Assembly (NCBI RefSeq): GCF_004138205.1
Contig: NZ_RXNQ01000007.1
Span: 54,201-118,200 of the forward strand
Direction: 5' to 3'
Length of the DNA: 64,000 bases
Origin: Pedobacter sp. SYP-B3415
Lineage (GTDB): Bacteria > Bacteroidota > Bacteroidia > Sphingobacteriales > Sphingobacteriaceae
Below are positions 7,837-15,770 of the stretch, in pieces. Within the stretch, counting starts at the first letter, position 1, and every line of letters begins with the position of its first letter. The position numbers were made by a program, and so were the translations under genes. The notes under the pieces are model-generated. The model worked only from the letters and a program-made list of their open reading frames with translations. It searched no databases and had not been told where the DNA came from.

Positions 7837-9258
7837 ATGGCTACTTTAGCAGAAGAGACTCATTTTTTTACAGACGTCTGTAAAAATTTTGACAGCGCGG
7901 CCCGGTTTACCTCCCATCCGGAAGGTTTATTGAGTCAAATTAAAGCATGTAACAGCGTTTACCGTTTTCAGTTCCCGATCAGAAGGGGAAACGGGTTTGA
8001 AGTGATCGATGCCTGGCGGGTGGAACACTCGCACCATATGAACCCGACCAAAGGGGGGATCCGGTATAGCGATATGGTCAATGAAGATGAGGTAATGGCC
8101 CTTGCAGCCCTGATGACCTATAAATGTGCCATCGTAAACGTCCCTTTTGGCGGTGCAAAAGGCGGTATCAAGATCAATACAAAAAACTATACGATCGGCG
8201 AACTTGAGACCATCACCAGGCGGTACACCACTGAACTGATCAAGAAAAATTTTATTGGTCCGGCAGTCGATGTTCCCGCACCAGACTATGGTTCGGGCGA
8301 ACGCGAAATGAGCTGGATTGCTGATACCTATATGACCATGAATCCTGGTCAGCTTGATGCGCTTGGTTGTGTAACCGGTAAGCCCATCGCACTGCATGGT
8401 ATACGCGGTCGTAAAGAAGCAACAGGAAGGGGCGTGGCCTATGCCGTGCGCGAATGCGTCAATGTTCCCGAAGACATGCAGAAACTTGGCCTGACCACCG
8501 GCCTGGGCGATAAACGTGTCATTGTTCAGGGGCTTGGTAATGTGGGTTATCATTCCGCAAAATTCCTCGCGGAATTCGGTGCAACGATTGTTGGTCTTTG
8601 CGAATTTGAAGGTGCTATCTACAATGCCAACGGACTGAATGTGGATGAGGTTTTCGCTCACCGCAAAAATACCGGGTCTATTCTTGGATTTCCCGGAGCA
8701 ACCGAATTCAAAAATTCTATGGAAGGCCTGGAGCAGGATTGTGATATCCTAGTCCCTGCCGCCCTCGAAAATCAATTTACGGAAGCGAACATTCGGAACA
8801 TCAAAGCCAAAATCATCGCTGAGGGCGCAAATGGTCCAACCACACCTGAAGCAGAAGCGATCTTTACAGAGATGGGCGGTATCATTATCCCCGACATGTA
8901 TTGTAATGCCGGTGGTGTTACCGTTTCTTATTTTGAATGGCTTAAAAACCTGTCGCACGTTGCGTTTGGTCGTATGGAAAACAGGTATGCTGAAAACTCA
9001 AATGCCAACCTGATCAATACGCTCGAATCGCTTACAGGCAAAACCATTCCATCAGAGCACAGACTCATGATCGTGAAAGGCGCCTCTGAGATGGAACTTG
9101 TAAACTCGGGCTTAGAGGATACGATGATCCATTCTTATCACGAAATCAGAGAAACACTTAAGATTAAGCCAGCAACTGAAACGTTGCGCACAGCGGCTTT
9201 TGTCAATTCAATTGATAAGATCGCTGTATCTTATATGAACCTTGGCGTTTGGCCTTAA
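7837..9258 (+). CDS. gdhA: Glutamate dehydrogenase (Glu/Leu/Phe/Val family)
   Basis: A 473-residue cytoplasmic enzyme interconverting glutamate and 2-oxoglutarate plus ammonia. Seen: substrate-binding GGIRYS and the catalytic-lysine segment NVPFGGAKGGIK (about residues 100-112), the catalytic-Asp segment VDVPAPDYGSGEREM, the nucleotide-binding VQGLGNVGYHSAKFL, EGANGPTTPEAE and NAGGVTVSYFEW. Length fits the longer bacterial form. It is monocistronic, with a strong terminator after it and a promoter region containing two palindromes before it. Cofactor preference cannot be read reliably. Confidence 0.94.
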   Translation: MATLAEETHFFTDVCKNFDSAARFTSHPEGLLSQIKACNSVYRFQFPIRRGNGFEVIDAWRVEHSHHMNPTKGGIRYSDMVNEDEVMALAALMTYKCAIVNVPFGGAKGGIKINTKNYTIGELETITRRYTTELIKKNFIGPAVDVPAPDYGSGEREMSWIADTYMTMNPGQLDALGCVTGKPIALHGIRGRKEATGRGVAYAVRECVNVPEDMQKLGLTTGLGDKRVIVQGLGNVGYHSAKFLAEFGATIVGLCEFEGAIYNANGLNVDEVFAHRKNTGSILGFPGATEFKNSMEGLEQDCDILVPAALENQFTEANIRNIKAKIIAEGANGPTTPEAEAIFTEMGGIIIPDMYCNAGGVTVSYFEWLKNLSHVAFGRMENRYAENSNANLINTLESLTGKTIPSEHRLMIVKGASEMELVNSGLEDTMIHSYHEIRETLKIKPATETLRTAAFVNSIDKIAVSYMNLGVWP

Positions 9259-9276
9259 CTTAAAAAGTGTACATAG

Positions 9277-9309
9277 AAAAACCGGGGCAGTAAGTCCCGG
9301 TTTTTTTTT
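9277..9309 (+). terminator. Rho-independent terminator after gdhA
   Basis: A-run, ACCGGGG / TCCCGGT stem (one G-T pair) around a 7-nt loop, and a run of nine T. It isolates gdhA from the toxin-antitoxin operon. Confidence 0.85.
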
Positions 9310-9325
9310 AAATACTATTTTAAAA

Positions 9326-9361
9326 GTATAATTTTATACATATATTAGTATAATTTTATAC
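9326..9361. promoter_or_regulatory. Twin palindromic operators of the toxin-antitoxin operon
   Basis: The 14-bp palindrome GTATAATTTTATAC occurs twice, at 9326-9339 and 9348-9361, with 22 bp between identical points (about two helical turns). The second copy ends 14 nt before the antitoxin ATG and overlaps a near-consensus -7 box (TACTTTTT, 9359-9366). Paired sites in phase just before an HTH antitoxin strongly suggest autoregulation. Confidence 0.7.
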
Positions 9362-9375
9362 TTTTTATTTTAGTC

Positions 9376-9807
9376 ATGGGAAAAACGATACATGCAATCA
9401 AAAGGCTAAAGCAAGATGACGCAGACCTGAAAGATCTGGATAACTTTGAAAAAATTGAAGCTGTTAAGTCTGGTGTGAGCAAGGAAAGGCTTGTTTCTTT
9501 TAAACATATAATTGGTATAGACTATGACAGCCTCTCGTTTGTTTTGGGAACCACAAAAGCTACACTTCATAAAAAGCAGGAAGGCGAGCGTTTTGGCCCG
9601 GCTGTAAGCGAAAAGATCATTGCGCTCATGGATGTATTTCGATATGGGTACGAAGTTTTTGAAGAAAACGCTTCTTTCAACAAATGGGTTCAGACTCCAA
9701 ACAGGGCTTTGGGCGGGGAAGTTCCACTAAAACTGATGGATACTTTTTTCGGTATGCAGGAAGTGAAAAACCTGATAGGCCGTATTGAACATGGAGTTTA
9801 CTCATAA
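9376..9807 (+). CDS. Xre/MbcA/ParS-type antitoxin (DUF2384)
   Basis: A 143-residue antitoxin. The central part (about residues 45-85) resembles the Xre-type helix-turn-helix (LSFVLGTTKATLHKKQEG), and the C-terminal ~60 residues (RYGYEVFEENASFNKWVQTPNRALGG...PLKLMDTFFGMQEVKNLIGRIEHGVYS) are the DUF2384 toxin-binding domain, including the conserved N-x-x-L-G-G and C-terminal GRIEHGVYS. It would bind and neutralise the RES toxin encoded 1 nt downstream and repress the operon through the twin palindromes. Confidence 0.92.
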   Translation: MGKTIHAIKRLKQDDADLKDLDNFEKIEAVKSGVSKERLVSFKHIIGIDYDSLSFVLGTTKATLHKKQEGERFGPAVSEKIIALMDVFRYGYEVFEENASFNKWVQTPNRALGGEVPLKLMDTFFGMQEVKNLIGRIEHGVYS

Positions 9808-9808
9808 A

Positions 9809-10264
9809 ATGCGGGTGTACAGACTTTCGAAAAGCAAATATCGGGGCGACATTGAAGGTGTAGGAGCAAAGTTATATGGCGGCAGGTGGAACTTTGAAGG
9901 TACACCCTGTATCTATACTTCTTCAAGCCGGGCACTGGCTGTACTCGAGTTTGCTGTTCATTCTGCACTTGAGCTTATACCACGGGCGCTGCACATGACT
10001 ACCTACGAAATTGATGCATCTCAATTTTTGAAATTTGACGAGCCTGACTTACCCGGCAACTGGAAAAAGATGCCGGCGCCCGTATCTACCAAGAAATTTG
10101 GCACCCGTTATCTTAACAACAAGGAACTGGCCGGTATCTGTGTACCTTCAATCCTGGTTCCCGAAGAATATAATTATCTCATCAATCCCGAGTCATTGCA
10201 GATGCGGCTTGTAACCGTTATTGATACAACTGACTTTGTTTTTGACACAAGACTGGAAGAGTGA
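9809..10264 (+). CDS. RES-domain toxin (putative NAD+-degrading)
   Basis: A 151-residue RES protein; family members studied elsewhere deplete NAD+. Seen: the N-terminal MRVYRLSKSKY, KLYGGRWN, the YTSSSRALAVLEF stretch supplying the conserved Tyr, Ser and Glu, and the C-terminal VPSILVPEEYNYLINP. I chose the ATG at 9809, 1 nt after the antitoxin stop, because RES proteins usually begin this way; upstream in-frame ATGs at 9785 and 9791 are alternatives. Its stop codon abuts that of the convergent gene with no space and no terminator. Confidence 0.9.
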   Translation: MRVYRLSKSKYRGDIEGVGAKLYGGRWNFEGTPCIYTSSSRALAVLEFAVHSALELIPRALHMTTYEIDASQFLKFDEPDLPGNWKKMPAPVSTKKFGTRYLNNKELAGICVPSILVPEEYNYLINPESLQMRLVTVIDTTDFVFDTRLEE

Positions 10265-10510
10265 TTAATTTTCAGCCTGAGCGGCGTCAATCACTTCAAA
10301 ACTTCCATAAATGGCCATTTCTGCGGTGTGATTTACGCGAAGGTTCAGTTTCATTTTGTCTATTAACTCTATGGCGCTTGCTACCGCCCGATGCAGGTTA
10401 TTGGCTCCGCGAACTTCGATTCCTTTAGCAAGAAGCTTGAACTTTGAGGGCTCGAATTTGCTGATAAATTTCTGGAGATCGGCGCTGATTTGGACGTTTG
10501 TATGCTGCAT
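10265..10510 (-). CDS. Small unknown protein, possibly Alba-like
   Basis: An 81-residue soluble protein with an alternating pattern: a beta strand (HTNVQISA), a helix with basic residues, KLLAKGIEVRGANNLHRAVASAIELIDKM, and a final strand. The central Gly/Arg turn followed by a helix resembles the Alba nucleic-acid-binding fold, but this is only a pattern judgement. It stands alone, convergent with the RES toxin (stop codons adjacent). Confidence 0.55.
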   Translation of the reverse strand: MQHTNVQISADLQKFISKFEPSKFKLLAKGIEVRGANNLHRAVASAIELIDKMKLNLRVNHTAEMAIYGSFEVIDAAQAEN

Positions 10511-10649
10511 GTCGATTTGGTTTTGCTACAAAAAGCAATCTCGGCAACCGTTTGTTTTTTATTATACGGCAAATTGAAACACCACGCTGATTGTCAGCGC
10601 GTTTATTTTTGCACATCCAGTTAAAAACGACGCAGCAGGTAGCTTGAGA

Positions 10650-11903
10650 TTAGAAAATGGCGTTTAAGGGGTTCTTGTCAGCAGCCTTGAAACGAAGAAC
10701 GCCCTGCAGCGTGATACCTGCATTTGTCTTAAAGCCGCGCATTCTGAAATCATTCAAAGGTGCAGCTACAGACCTTATGGAAGGGGCTAACGCTTCAAGG
10801 CGGTCGAAGTCAATTTCCAGGGTCATAAAATCGGTAGATTTAACCAGCCTGGGCCGGGAAAACAGACCGGGGGCCGTACCCAAGCCGTAAAAATGCCCGT
10901 TGTCTCTATACTCCAGGTCATAGAGTGGAAATACATCCTGCTCAAGTCTGCCGGCAGGCGATAATGCCTGCTTATCGCCCAATAACATATAAAGCAGGTT
11001 CTTTTTTCCGGGGGCAGCCGCTGCCGATATGAAGAATGCAGGAACCTTTTTGCGGACCTGCAAAGTCTCAGCTACCTTCTCGAAATCGTCGTTAAAGACG
11101 TACCGAACCTCCTGTTGGGCCTGTACGACGGTACCTGACCATTCACCATCTATATAGGATGGCAAATGTCCGCTCAACGACGAGGTGTTCGACCAGACTT
11201 TTCGCCCCAATTTTATTTCAGATGGCATGTTAAGCTGCGAAAAGTCCCCCTGCAGCCAAAATCTGACGGCCGACGTACGCGCGAATTCACGGTGAAGGCT
11301 GTGGTCCGGCGGAACGAACGTACCTTGTGCGAGTGCTGCGGTAAATGTGATCGTCCCATCGCCGCTGTCCATTACCACGCGATTCTTCTGGTCCGCGAAC
11401 ACCACGTCTGCGCCCTCCAACCGCCCGGCCATGCTTTCAGACACAGGCTGGAGGTCGCTGCGTTGCAGAAGGTCTTGTGCCATACGCGCAGCAGCGGGGC
11501 CCGGAAATACGACCAGCGCGACTTTGCTGCCCTGCCTGAACCACCGCATAGGGACAGGCAGCTGCGAAAGTCCCGTTTGGCGATTTTTTATAAAGCGGTC
11601 GAACGCCTCGCCGTCCTGGCATTCAAAAAGGGTATACCAACCGTCCCGCAGTTCATAGAAGTAGAGACGTGCCGGGATCTGAAGACCAGAACGATTCAAC
11701 GTTTCGCTGCGCGGCCGGTTGAAAAGCCGGTCAAAAAATAGTTTTCTGACTATTTCATCTGTATGGACCGAGACAAAGCGCTTTGCTTCAGGCGGTACAA
11801 GCGTCTGTCTGGCCGACAGATACCGTGCATAAAAAATTACGAGAACTGCTGCGAGCGCAAGGCTAATCAGCAAAAGGAAGACCGACAGCGCCTTTCTAAG
11901 CAT
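10650..11903 (-). CDS. Membrane-anchored protein of unknown function
   Basis: A 417-residue protein with one N-terminal transmembrane helix (about residues 5-28) and a long exported domain without Cys-rich or catalytic motifs I recognise. Its ATG overlaps the stop codon of the upstream gene (TAATG), so it is translationally coupled to it. The coupling to a secreted protein and a lipoprotein suggests a cell-envelope assembly. A short hairpin (10585-10599) lies in the 139-nt gap downstream. Confidence 0.75.
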   Translation of the reverse strand: MLRKALSVFLLLISLALAAVLVIFYARYLSARQTLVPPEAKRFVSVHTDEIVRKLFFDRLFNRPRSETLNRSGLQIPARLYFYELRDGWYTLFECQDGEAFDRFIKNRQTGLSQLPVPMRWFRQGSKVALVVFPGPAAARMAQDLLQRSDLQPVSESMAGRLEGADVVFADQKNRVVMDSGDGTITFTAALAQGTFVPPDHSLHREFARTSAVRFWLQGDFSQLNMPSEIKLGRKVWSNTSSLSGHLPSYIDGEWSGTVVQAQQEVRYVFNDDFEKVAETLQVRKKVPAFFISAAAAPGKKNLLYMLLGDKQALSPAGRLEQDVFPLYDLEYRDNGHFYGLGTAPGLFSRPRLVKSTDFMTLEIDFDRLEALAPSIRSVAAPLNDFRMRGFKTNAGITLQGVLRFKAADKNPLNAIF

Positions 11904-13795
11904 TATCTTGCAGCAGTTTCGATTAACCTGAACAGGTATTTCAGCGAGTTTTGTTGGTCAGCACCGTTTTCAGCCACCAGCTCAGCAGTGACGATATTGT
12001 TGCGAACACCATTCGACTGGAAATAGACGTCGCCCATTCCCTTCAGCACTTCCTGAAAGCGAAGGATTGTCTTGTCTTTCATCCAGGCTTCTGTAGCGAG
12101 TTTCTGGCTGATTGTTTTTGGTCCAAAAAACGCGCTCATTGCATTTTTACTTAAAAGAGCCCGGTGTTTGGGAGACGGCTTAAGCCTCAGCGATCCCTGC
12201 GCAATTTTTTCCAGCTGGCTTGGCGATGTGCCGGCAAAAACAATCCCATCGCGAATGAGCAGGTACAAATCGGCAAAGTCATTGCCTTTAATAGCTTGAT
12301 AGATATTGCCGTTTTTCTGAAGGACTCCTTTTCGTTCGCCGATCATCAGCAGGCGGTCGAAAATGCGGTGGTCTTCAGAACTGAACATGAACAAAAACTC
12401 AGGTGAGGGTTGGGTACGTGTTTTTTCGACCGGCGCTGTCTCATAATCATCGTTGTCATACTCATACGATTTATATTTCACTTCACGCTGGGTGATGTTA
12501 TTCAGCACGAACAGGGCATCTCCCTTAATCACTTTACCCACAGCTTTTTCATCAAGTATGGTCGAGAAAACATCTGAAATCAGTTCCGCAAAGTCTGTCT
12601 GTTCGCCAAACAGATAAAACGGCACCGTACGTTTAAACAGGTCAGGCATTGTTTCGAGATAAGCCTGTGTGTTCACAGCATACGACAGGAAGCCCAGTGT
12701 TTGCTGACTGTCTACATACCGAAGAAACTTTTTATTCAGCTTACGGCTATAAATTCGTTTGTAATTATTGGCCATTTCCTTATCCATTTCCATAGCAGTA
12801 GTGAGTCGCATCTTCTCTTTCTCGAAGTAAAGATGGCCGGTTAGACTTTTAAACCCGGATATCATATTTCTTGAACCGAGCGGATTCCTGAATCCGAAAA
12901 TTGAGAAAGCCGGTGCAAGCACATCATTCAGATTTCGTACCCAGATACTGGCTACCGCTTTGTTGTCTGAAGAGCGTGCAAAAGACAAGTCTCCGGAAAT
13001 GCCCGCACCTTTAAAATCAAACAACCTCACTGCTTCGGCTTCTGCCCAACTGAGCGCAAGGGCCTTTTTGCGGTTCTCCTGTTCGGCGTAAGCCTTTGTA
13101 TAAGTGTCATATAACTCATCTGCTTTTTTCTGTGCAGCATCAGCATCGGTGGTCTCACCGGATTTGACAGGCGGGGGGACCGTAACAACCACCGGATCAG
13201 AGACTGCTTCAACAGAATCTGCCTCTCCGTCATAGATTTCAGGTACGGCAACTGAGTCAACCATAACGGGCGGCTGGTAATTAAGCACTTTAATGCCATA
13301 TCTGGCCGCTTTGGTGCTATCGCTGAAAAAATCTGATTGCAGTCCCGGGGTAACGACCAATACGCGTTGATCATTCCATGTCAGCACAGCACTGCTGTCT
13401 GCTGCCAGATGTTTGCTCAGGTTTCCGTTCCGGGTTGTCCGGCCTTTGTCTGCAGTAAAAAGTTTTTCAAACCTGCTGCGGTCTTCAATAGGAAGCCAGA
13501 TGCAATGGTAGGAAACACTGTCAGTGGTTTGGTAAAAATAATAGGCCTCACCCTTTAAGTTGAACCCAAGATCAGAAATTGCGTGCGGCTTAGCCGGATC
13601 ATTTTTCGTCTTGTCAAATATTGCCTTTCCGATAAAAGAATCATTGAATTCTCCTGCGCTTAACAAGTTAAAGAAGTTGCCCGCACGAAAACTGGCAACA
13701 GCGGTGGACCGGGCCGGAATGCGCGTCAGGAGATCCTGCGCATGCAGCAGGTTGCAGGCGAACAGGAGAGCGCCAAAAAGAAGGGTTTTTTTCAT
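11903..13795 (-). CDS. Secreted protein of unknown function, DUF4836-like
   Basis: A 630-residue protein with a cleavable signal peptide (MKKTLLFGALLFACNLLHAQ). The N-terminal pattern LLTRIPARSTAVASFRAGNFFNLLS...DLGFNLKGEAYYFYQ resembles DUF4836 proteins of Bacteroidota, but I cannot confirm this. The centre (about residues 195-250) holds an acidic, Ala/Glu-rich stretch that is probably disordered or coiled. It is the middle gene of a three-gene exported operon, 9 nt after the lipoprotein gene and overlapping the next gene by 1 nt. Confidence 0.75.
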   Translation of the reverse strand: MKKTLLFGALLFACNLLHAQDLLTRIPARSTAVASFRAGNFFNLLSAGEFNDSFIGKAIFDKTKNDPAKPHAISDLGFNLKGEAYYFYQTTDSVSYHCIWLPIEDRSRFEKLFTADKGRTTRNGNLSKHLAADSSAVLTWNDQRVLVVTPGLQSDFFSDSTKAARYGIKVLNYQPPVMVDSVAVPEIYDGEADSVEAVSDPVVVTVPPPVKSGETTDADAAQKKADELYDTYTKAYAEQENRKKALALSWAEAEAVRLFDFKGAGISGDLSFARSSDNKAVASIWVRNLNDVLAPAFSIFGFRNPLGSRNMISGFKSLTGHLYFEKEKMRLTTAMEMDKEMANNYKRIYSRKLNKKFLRYVDSQQTLGFLSYAVNTQAYLETMPDLFKRTVPFYLFGEQTDFAELISDVFSTILDEKAVGKVIKGDALFVLNNITQREVKYKSYEYDNDDYETAPVEKTRTQPSPEFLFMFSSEDHRIFDRLLMIGERKGVLQKNGNIYQAIKGNDFADLYLLIRDGIVFAGTSPSQLEKIAQGSLRLKPSPKHRALLSKNAMSAFFGPKTISQKLATEAWMKDKTILRFQEVLKGMGDVYFQSNGVRNNIVTAELVAENGADQQNSLKYLFRLIETAAR

Positions 13796-13804
13796 GTAGA
13801 AGGT

Positions 13805-14482
13805 TTATTTCTTTAGTTGAATAGTATTTGAGATATTACTTCGGCCATCAATCAGTGCCAGTACATTGCTGCGCAGCATAACCGCTTTTCCGGAACGCGA
13901 TATGCTGGCCTGCCGATTAGATGCGCTGGTTACCTGGTTCTCAAAGCGGTAAATTGCTATATAGACGGCATCCTTAAAAACGGCCTTGTCGCTTGCCTTT
14001 AGTTTGGCATATTCTGTCCGGGCACTCGCCACATGCTGGTAGTTTCGCCTGAACTGCAGCGTTGCGGGGTTGAATGTATATGACGACTGGTCTGTGGCAC
14101 GAATCTTCATGCGGTTCAGTATATTCTTAGTCAGGTTGCTGATGTTGGCAACATTCCGGAACTCAAAACTGATCGTTGCAATGTAGTTGCTAAAATCTGT
14201 CGATCCTTTTACGTTTGTGATGCCGGGCGACTTTTTCAGATAGGCTACTGCCTCAGACATTTCCTGCCTGATTTTTTGCTGGCTTGGCACTTTATAACCA
14301 TTTACACTGTCCAGAAGCATGATTGATGCTACTTTTGATTTACTCTGGCTCAGGTTTACAGTGAGTGTTGCCAAACCGCTTCCGTCGGCATGCAGGTTGA
14401 TTTCTTCAATAACCTGGAAGCAACCGGTAAACAGCATCATGGACAGACCAAGAAGCACGAGAAATTTTGTTTTGAAAGGCAT
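13805..14482 (-). CDS. Lipoprotein of unknown function, first gene of the operon
   Basis: With the start at 14482 the product has 225 residues and a clear lipoprotein signal: a hydrophobic stretch ending LFTGC, with Cys at about residue 21. The mature part begins FQVIEEINLHADGSGLATLTVNLS, a pattern seen in small Bacteroidota lipoproteins. A longer open frame up to 14782 exists but would overlap msrA on the opposite strand; the TATTTTTG box upstream of 14482 supports the shorter form. It leads an operon of three exported proteins. Confidence 0.75.
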   Translation of the reverse strand: MPFKTKFLVLLGLSMMLFTGCFQVIEEINLHADGSGLATLTVNLSQSKSKVASIMLLDSVNGYKVPSQQKIRQEMSEAVAYLKKSPGITNVKGSTDFSNYIATISFEFRNVANISNLTKNILNRMKIRATDQSSYTFNPATLQFRRNYQHVASARTEYAKLKASDKAVFKDAVYIAIYRFENQVTSASNRQASISRSGKAVMLRSNVLALIDGRSNISNTIQLKK

Positions 14483-14505
14483 CGGGGGTTGTAATTCAAT
14501 GGTTC

Positions 14506-14513
14506 CAAAAATA
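14506..14513 (-). promoter_or_regulatory. TATTTTTG -7 box of the exported-protein operon
   Basis: A perfect TAnnTTTG element on the minus strand, 23 nt before the lipoprotein ATG at 14482. Confidence 0.55.
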
Positions 14514-14582
14514 GCAAAAAAAAGACATAAAATAGCCTGTTTCCGTATCCGCACCGGTGTATGTTTCCGTATATTCAGGTAG

Positions 14583-15245
14583 ATGAAAAAGGATTTGAGT
14601 GTGGTTTTGTTGTGCCTGATTTTGAGCATTTTGGTTGTGTCCTGCCGGCAGGGCCAGAACATACCGGCTAAAAATGGTTTTGCTGTAGCGAGAAAGGCCC
14701 ACGCAAACGAGCGTACGGCAGTTTTTGCAGGCGGATGCTTTTGGGCTACGCAGGAATGTATGCTGCAGCTAAAGGGTGTCAATCTTGTTATCAGCGGTTA
14801 TGCAGGCGGGGGCGCTGAGCGGCCCACGTATGAATCGGTGGCGGCGCATCAGCACAAGCATGCAGAGAGCGTGCTTGTTTATTACGACCCCGCAAGAATC
14901 AGCTACCGCAGTCTGGCTACAGCCTTTTACTTTGCGCATGACCCAACCCAGACAGACCGGCAAGGGCCCGATGTTGGCGCAAGCTACCGATCTGCTGCTT
15001 TTTTCAATAATCAGGAGGAAGCGAAAATTTTGTGGGAACTTCGGGACAGTATTGATCTCTCAGGAACATTTCCTGATCCGGTCGCGACCGAAATTACGCC
15101 GCTCGACAGCTTCTTTCCGGCAGAAGCCGAACACCAGGATTACTACCGGTCACATACCTATGAACCATATATCAGGCGGGTGTCTAAACCAAAAGTCGAC
15201 AAGCTGCGCAAAAAGTTTCCCGGGCTGGTCAAACCGCAATCCTGA
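14583..15245 (+). CDS. msrA: Lipoprotein-type peptide methionine sulfoxide reductase MsrA
   Basis: A 220-residue enzyme reducing methionine-S-sulfoxide in proteins. Seen: N-terminal lipoprotein signal (ILVVSCRQG, Cys about 21), then the MsrA domain with catalytic Cys in FAGGCFWATQE, SGYAGG, and HDPTQTDRQGPDVGASYRSA. Because of the signal it would act on exported proteins rather than in the cytoplasm. It has no close co-directional partner; the divergent lipoprotein gene starts 100 nt away. Confidence 0.92.
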   Translation: MKKDLSVVLLCLILSILVVSCRQGQNIPAKNGFAVARKAHANERTAVFAGGCFWATQECMLQLKGVNLVISGYAGGGAERPTYESVAAHQHKHAESVLVYYDPARISYRSLATAFYFAHDPTQTDRQGPDVGASYRSAAFFNNQEEAKILWELRDSIDLSGTFPDPVATEITPLDSFFPAEAEHQDYYRSHTYEPYIRRVSKPKVDKLRKKFPGLVKPQS

Positions 15246-15325
15246 TCATTCCGCGGCCATTGTCAGAGAACTATCAATTAAGTTCCATTGAACAGCGTTA
15301 AATCGCCGCGCTGGGGATGTTTTTT

Positions 15326-15333
15326 TATCTTTG
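15326..15333 (+). promoter_or_regulatory. TATCTTTG -7 box of ccmE-ccmF
   Basis: A perfect TAnnTTTG element ends 21 nt before the ccmE ATG at 15355. It places the mRNA start after an in-frame codon at 15331 that would give a longer protein, so 15355 is preferred. Confidence 0.65.
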
Positions 15334-15354
15334 TTGCCGAAATTTCTAACTAAG

Positions 15355-15759
15355 ATGAAGAAAAGCGCCATTATCGGATTGATCACCATCGCCATTTGTG
15401 TCGGCTTCCTTGTAAGCCTGAATGCAGACACCAATACCTATGCTAACTTCACGGAGGCAGCGGCTTCCGACCGCGAAGAACACGTGATGGGCTATTGGGA
15501 GAAAACAAAGGGAATGGAGTACGACCCGCATGTTGATGCCAACAGTTTTGGTTTTTTTATGAAAGACCAGACAGGTAAGGTGAACAAAGTTATTTATAAT
15601 GGAACCAAACCTCAGGATTTTGAAAAATCTGAAAAGCTGGTGCTGATCGGCAAGATGGAAAACAACGTCTTTTATGCTTCAAAAATTCTCATGAAGTGTC
15701 CATCAAAATACAATAATGAACTAGTAGAGATAAATCAGGACGGGACAGCTAAATCATAA
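15355..15759 (+). CDS. ccmE: Haem chaperone CcmE, cysteine (CxxxY) type
   Basis: A 134-residue protein: one N-terminal membrane anchor (about residues 3-22), then the OB-fold haem chaperone domain. It carries haem from CcmC to the CcmF lyase. The classical haem-attaching His of HxxxY is replaced by Cys: the motif reads C115-P-S-K-Y119. Such CxxxY CcmE proteins are known from Desulfovibrio and archaea and form a separate subtype. It is followed after 11 nt by ccmF. The shorter C-terminus after the motif is normal for this type. Confidence 0.88.
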   Translation: MKKSAIIGLITIAICVGFLVSLNADTNTYANFTEAAASDREEHVMGYWEKTKGMEYDPHVDANSFGFFMKDQTGKVNKVIYNGTKPQDFEKSEKLVLIGKMENNVFYASKILMKCPSKYNNELVEINQDGTAKS

Positions 15760-15770
15760 TCAACTATTTA

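Noticed and set aside
7927..8661. 244-codon minus-strand frame opposite glutamate dehydrogenase
   Set aside because: Antisense shadow; the plus-strand product has all catalytic motifs.
10585..10611. Plus-strand hairpin and TATTTTTG box in the gap before the unknown operon
   Set aside because: No plus-strand gene follows; the box is probably chance in a T-rich stretch, and the hairpin (CGCTGA/TCAGCG) has no clear T-run for the minus-strand operon.
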